A DNA stretch of 7,550 nucleotides, taken from a bacterium. GTDB lineage: Bacteria > Zhuqueibacterota > Zhuqueibacteria > Residuimicrobiales > Krinioviventaceae. Location of the stretch: NCBI GenBank assembly GCA_024278645.1, contig JAJRST010000618.1, forward strand, positions 1-7,550. The letters run 5' to 3'. Below the pieces are notes generated by a model that searched no databases, was not told the origin of the DNA, and worked only from the letters and a program-made list of their open reading frames with translations. The position numbers and the translations under genes were made by a program. Each line of letters opens with the position of its first letter. Positions within the stretch are counted from its first letter, which is position 1. Shown piece after piece: positions 4,667 to 7,550 of the stretch.

Positions 4667-7450
4667 TCAGGGAACCTGCGTCCCCTTGCCGACATTCTTT
4701 TTCCAAAAATCGTTTTTATCGTCGTTTTGCACCTGGCCGTTGAGATTAAAGTCGGCGCTTTTATAACCCGAGGCGCCGGCCTGGACCTTCCAAACATCGT
4801 TCTTGTCATCGTTTTGCACCTGGCCGTTGCCGGTGGCGTCGCCGGTGTACAGGCCGTAAAAATCCGGCGATGTATCAAGCGCCGCTGCGTCGGCGCCGTA
4901 ATATTTATCCGGCCCGGTGGTAAAATCGTATGCTGTTGCACTGCCGTTGTTCAGGGCAATGGCGGAAGCGCTCATGACTGCGAGATGATTCCGATGTTTC
5001 AGCACAATGTAATAAGAGCCGTCCACCGCATCCGGCAGGCTGAGCGCCGTGGCCGCGCCGTCCCAGTCGACAAGGTCGCCGTTGCTCTTGACAAAGAATG
5101 AACGCTGCGACAGGGGAGAGCCGTCCGGAGCGCTGCGCAACTCCAGCATCACCCAGTCCGTCACTCCCGAGGGGATGGCGCCGACCGTACGCGCGTCGGC
5201 CAGTGTGGAGGTCAGCGGGATAAAGCCGCCGGCGCTCAACTCGCTGATCATGGAACCGCCCGTATCATAGGCGCCCTCCAGCAGCGCCTTGACGCTGACC
5301 AGCACGTGATTCCGCTCGAACAGGGCGAACTCGCCGGTTTGATTCGTGGTAAAAGCAACCGTATTATTGACGACATCGACGGTTCCGCCTTCATATTGCC
5401 AGGAGCCGCTGCTGTCGATCCATCGGTGCACCTGCAGCTTGCTTTCATCAAGCCCGGAAACATCGGCGTCATTATAGTGAAATGTGACTTGCATGACAAA
5501 GTCAGTGATGGACGCTTCCTTGGAGACCGTCCAGGAGCAATTGATATAGTTAGCTGTCGCCGGGTTGGTTATGCATTCATTGGTTTGCTTGACGGTGACC
5601 ACGCCCTGTCCGCTCAGGCTGGTAAAATTCAATTCCACCCTGCGGCCATCGCCAAATTCGTTAAAGGTGTAGGTCGCCGCGCCTGTCACGGACTCGTCGT
5701 CGGTGATATAGGGGCAGCTTCCTTTGGCGGATAATTGCACCGTACCGTAAAGCGCCGGCAGCAGCCAGGCGTCCTCCCATGGGGCGTTGGCAACGGCCGA
5801 CGGCCAGAGAGCGGTAAAAACGGAATCCGGCTTGTCCAGGGTGTAAATGGTCATGCCAAAGGCGTCGCCGGGGTTGACGTTCAACTCGCCGCTGCTCAAA
5901 TCGAGACGACCCTCGTACTGTACATGCCCCGACGCCGTGGAGATGGCCGCCGTCGTTCCGGAGGCGCCGGTCGGCGACGCCCACTGCACATCAAGCGGCC
6001 ACCAGCCTTGCAGGCCGCGAAACAGCTTTGACAGGGCGCCCGATTCATAGTTGAGCCACAGGGTGCCTTCGTCCGTTGCGCCGGATGACGGCCAGTTGAA
6101 ATCATAGTCCTCGTCAAAGCTGAGGCCCAGTTGGTCGTCCGTGGACAGCGCCGTGTTGCCGCTCTCGTCGACGGCAAAATACAAATAGTTGTCGTTATTA
6201 AAAGTGTACAAAGTCACCGGCAAGGATTGTCCGGGAGCGGTGATGATCAACGTCGAGGCGTTGCTCCATTCGTCCGTCTCCATCCGCCCGTTGATGGTGG
6301 GAACAATGAACTTCCACGGCGATGTGTGGCTGGCGCCGCCGCTTGTCGGCTGCGCCGAGGCCTCCATCGACGCTTCGCCCTCGGAACCGTTATACACGGC
6401 TTTGACGACATAGTACAAGGTTGTTCCGTTGGCCGCCGATGCGTCGCGATAGTACTGCCGATCGACGCCCGAGATAATTTGCGAATAGGGGCCGCCGGCC
6501 GTCGTGCTTCTATAGACGTTATAGGAATCCACTTGATAGCCGACGGTTCGCGTGGCGACAAATCCCTGCTGCGCAAATGCCGTCTTGCTCGCCCTTTGCC
6601 GTCCGGGTTTTGTCGCCGCCTTGCGCACGGCTTTTTCGGAGAGGATCATGCTCGGCATTTCTCCCGGCGTCATGGAAAGCGAGGACTGTCCCGGCGGCGC
6701 ATCCCAGACCAGGGTTACGGCGCCGTCATAACCGCCAAATGCCTGAAGATTCATGGGCGCGGGTTTGCCCGTGGAGCAGCCGCCATCGAGAAAAGTGAGG
6801 ATATCGCCCATCAGGTCGGTTTTTGTATCCGCGCCGTCGGTGAGGCCGCCAAACTCAAAAGAGACGCCGATCGTTCGATAGTTGTAGGCGGCATTTTCAT
6901 AGCCGACGCCGCAGGCATAGGCGGGAGAGCTGTTGGTGAACAGAACCACAGCGCCGTCCAGGGGCGCAATGCGGTCGATATAATTTTGCGAGCCGCCGTA
7001 GGAAAAAGCATAGCCGCTCAGGCAGGAGGCGCCGGTCACCGTCTGCAAATCGCCCTCGCCGTCCGCTTCGCCATAAAGATTAAAGTAGGGCTGTAAATCG
7101 GTTTGCGGGTCCCAGGCCCAGGCGTCGCCGCCTTCCATGTACAACTTTCCACCGGCCTCGAGATAGGCGATCAACGACTGAATGGCGTCGCCATCGGAGG
7201 AGGCGTCCAGCACATAGTTGTCGGCATTGACGCCGAGACAAACGAAAACATACTCGTAATTGGCGGGCGTCAGCGTCATGCCGGCGAGGCTCTGCGTTTT
7301 TGTTACGGAAGAGACCTGGCTGTTCAATGCCTGTTCAATGGCATTGGCGCTGGCTGACGCATTGCCTCCCGGGTACCAGACAAGCGCATTTTGCGCATAC
7401 AGCGCCGCCGCCGTTAATATCATTAACGGAATTATTATTTTTACTTTCAT
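4667..7450 (-). CDS. Large exported multidomain protein with amidotransferase-like fold, FN3, CBM9-like and C-terminal dockerin-like repeats
   Basis: A 927-residue protein with signal peptide MKVKIIIPLMILTAAALYAQ (cut after Ala19 or Gln20). Residues 22-223 resemble a Rossmann-type, glutamine-amidotransferase-like module: YEYVFVCLGV (65-74), LIAYLEAGGKLYMEGGDAW (93-111) and a final helix DLMGDILTFL. No catalytic triad is evident. Residues 228-370 are an FN3 domain (VTLVWDAPPG, SYNVYRST, YYVVKAVYNGSEG) broken by a basic, low-complexity insert at about 255-303. Residues 380-575 look like a CBM9/DOMON-type beta sandwich (PTINGRMETDEWSNA, NYLYFAVDESGN, DDQLGLSFDED), a fold that often binds carbohydrate. 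Residues 590-712 and 715-850 are two more beta-rich modules, the second with VTDWVMLELRS (763-773) and YYIVLKHRNHLAVMSASAI (813-831). Residues 870-918 are two dockerin-like calcium-loop repeats. It has no T9SS sorting domain. GAGG (7455-7458) precedes the ATG by only 4 nt. It is first in the unit with the T9SS-sorted protein. Role unknown; surface attachment or glycan binding is an inference. Confidence 0.88.
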   Translation of the reverse strand: MKVKIIIPLMILTAAALYAQNALVWYPGGNASASANAIEQALNSQVSSVTKTQSLAGMTLTPANYEYVFVCLGVNADNYVLDASSDGDAIQSLIAYLEAGGKLYMEGGDAWAWDPQTDLQPYFNLYGEADGEGDLQTVTGASCLSGYAFSYGGSQNYIDRIAPLDGAVVLFTNSSPAYACGVGYENAAYNYRTIGVSFEFGGLTDGADTKTDLMGDILTFLDGGCSTGKPAPMNLQAFGGYDGAVTLVWDAPPGQSSLSMTPGEMPSMILSEKAVRKAATKPGRQRASKTAFAQQGFVATRTVGYQVDSYNVYRSTTAGGPYSQIISGVDRQYYRDASAANGTTLYYVVKAVYNGSEGEASMEASAQPTSGGASHTSPWKFIVPTINGRMETDEWSNASTLIITAPGQSLPVTLYTFNNDNYLYFAVDESGNTALSTDDQLGLSFDEDYDFNWPSSGATDEGTLWLNYESGALSKLFRGLQGWWPLDVQWASPTGASGTTAAISTASGHVQYEGRLDLSSGELNVNPGDAFGMTIYTLDKPDSVFTALWPSAVANAPWEDAWLLPALYGTVQLSAKGSCPYITDDESVTGAATYTFNEFGDGRRVELNFTSLSGQGVVTVKQTNECITNPATANYINCSWTVSKEASITDFVMQVTFHYNDADVSGLDESKLQVHRWIDSSGSWQYEGGTVDVVNNTVAFTTNQTGEFALFERNHVLVSVKALLEGAYDTGGSMISELSAGGFIPLTSTLADARTVGAIPSGVTDWVMLELRSAPDGSPLSQRSFFVKSNGDLVDWDGAATALSLPDAVDGSYYIVLKHRNHLAVMSASAIALNNGSATAYDFTTGPDKYYGADAAALDTSPDFYGLYTGDATGNGQVQNDDKNDVWKVQAGASGYKSADFNLNGQVQNDDKNDFWKKNVGKGTQVP
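4701..4742 (-). repeat. Dockerin-like repeat, copy 2 (C-terminal)
   Basis: This 42-nt block encodes NGQVQNDDKNDFWK and belongs to the second calcium-loop unit of the 927-residue protein. In that unit Asp900, Asn902, Asn904 and Asp911 sit at loop positions 1, 3, 5 and 12, as in dockerin/EF-hand-like loops. It matches copy 1 at 38 of 42 positions, with 21 consecutive identical bases. Three of the four differences are synonymous and one changes Val to Phe. Confidence 0.85.
4788..4829 (-). repeat. Dockerin-like repeat, copy 1
   Basis: The first copy, offset by exactly 87 nt (29 codons) from copy 2, encodes NGQVQNDDKNDVWK. Loop positions 1, 3, 5 and 12 are Asp871, Thr873, Asn875 and Asp882. The paired loop-plus-helix arrangement and the spacing resemble type I dockerins (duplicated segments of about 22-24 residues), although the helix sequence (DKNDxWK) is not the classical cellulosomal one. 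Confidence 0.85.
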
Positions 7451-7505
7451 CCTTCCTCAAAACCTTTCCCTTCAAAGCCGTTCGTATCATCACAATCGAA
7501 TTCCG

Positions 7506-7533
7506 CGGAACAAAGCCTCTACTCTTTGTTCCG
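7506..7533. terminator. Hairpin upstream of the 927-residue gene, possible terminator or repeat element
   Basis: CGGAACAAAG (7506-7515) and CTTTGTTCCG (7524-7533) form a perfect 10-bp stem with an 8-nt loop. No T-run follows on either strand. Its arms share GAACAA/TTGTTC with the hairpin at 3435-3460, so it may be the same class of transcript-end element, here for a gene beyond the right edge, or a dispersed extragenic palindrome. The rest of 7451-7550 shows no convincing gene; TTCCGCGGAA (7501-7510) is a further short palindrome beside the stem. Confidence 0.5.
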
Positions 7534-7550
7534 AGTTCGTCAAAAAATTC

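Noticed and set aside
4701..4829. Short direct repeats considered as a CRISPR or mobile-element trace
   Set aside because: There are only two copies, they lie in frame inside a gene, and their differences are mostly silent; they are a protein-domain duplication.
6131..7096. Plus-strand open frame of 321 codons inside the 927-residue gene
   Set aside because: Composition is rich in Arg, Gly and Ala without domain features, and no Shine-Dalgarno was seen. The minus strand carries a continuous multidomain protein here.
7451..7550. Possible coding sequence reading through the hairpin region at the right edge
   Set aside because: Some frames are open on both strands, but the stretch is only 100 nt, holds a 10-bp palindrome with a strong intergenic look, and no frame gives a recognisable protein.

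Overview
The window looks like a chromosomal segment of a Gram-negative bacterium of the FCB superphylum (Bacteroidota, Ignavibacteria, Calditrichota, KSB1 and relatives). The main reason is the minus-strand protein ending in an 'NYPNPFNPET' C-terminal domain, the hallmark of FlgD-like / type IX secretion sorting domains in those phyla. The dockerin-like 'NGQVQNDDKND' repeats of its neighbour and a lipoprotein start with a 'CQKDD' surface-export-type signal agree with this. The exact phylum cannot be fixed from the window.

Layout. (1) 1-144, minus: the 5' end of a lipoprotein gene running off the left edge; its best start codon is an unusual ATT. (2) 145-273: an AT-rich divergent intergenic region with a plausible sigma70-like promoter for the lipoprotein gene and two small dyads. 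(3) 274-3437, plus: a tight three-gene run (gaps of 18 and 17 nt) encoding peptidase T, a membrane-anchored DUF218 (SanA/ElyC/YdcF-like) protein and a glutamate/aspartate-type cation symporter. It ends in a strong hairpin that includes the last stop codon. (4) 3470-7450, minus: a convergent two-gene unit for exported proteins. The upstream gene encodes a 927-residue multidomain protein: amidotransferase-like fold, FN3, CBM9-like, beta-rich modules and a C-terminal tandem dockerin-like pair. After 33 nt comes a 387-residue protein with a cohesin-like N-terminal domain, an FN3-like domain and the FlgD-like/T9SS sorting domain. (5) 7451-7550: leader DNA with a second hairpin whose arms resemble those of the first.

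How the genes may work together. The plus operon fits amino acid and peptide economy (tripeptide trimming plus acidic amino acid uptake) with an envelope protein between. The minus unit fits cell-surface or secreted proteins. The most interesting idea is that the large protein has no sorting domain of its own but ends in calcium-binding-like dockerin repeats, while its neighbour carries both a possible cohesin-like domain and the sorting signal. They could form a two-part surface complex. That is an inference from fold resemblance and gene order. There are no tRNAs, rRNAs, CRISPR arrays or insertion sequences that I can see.
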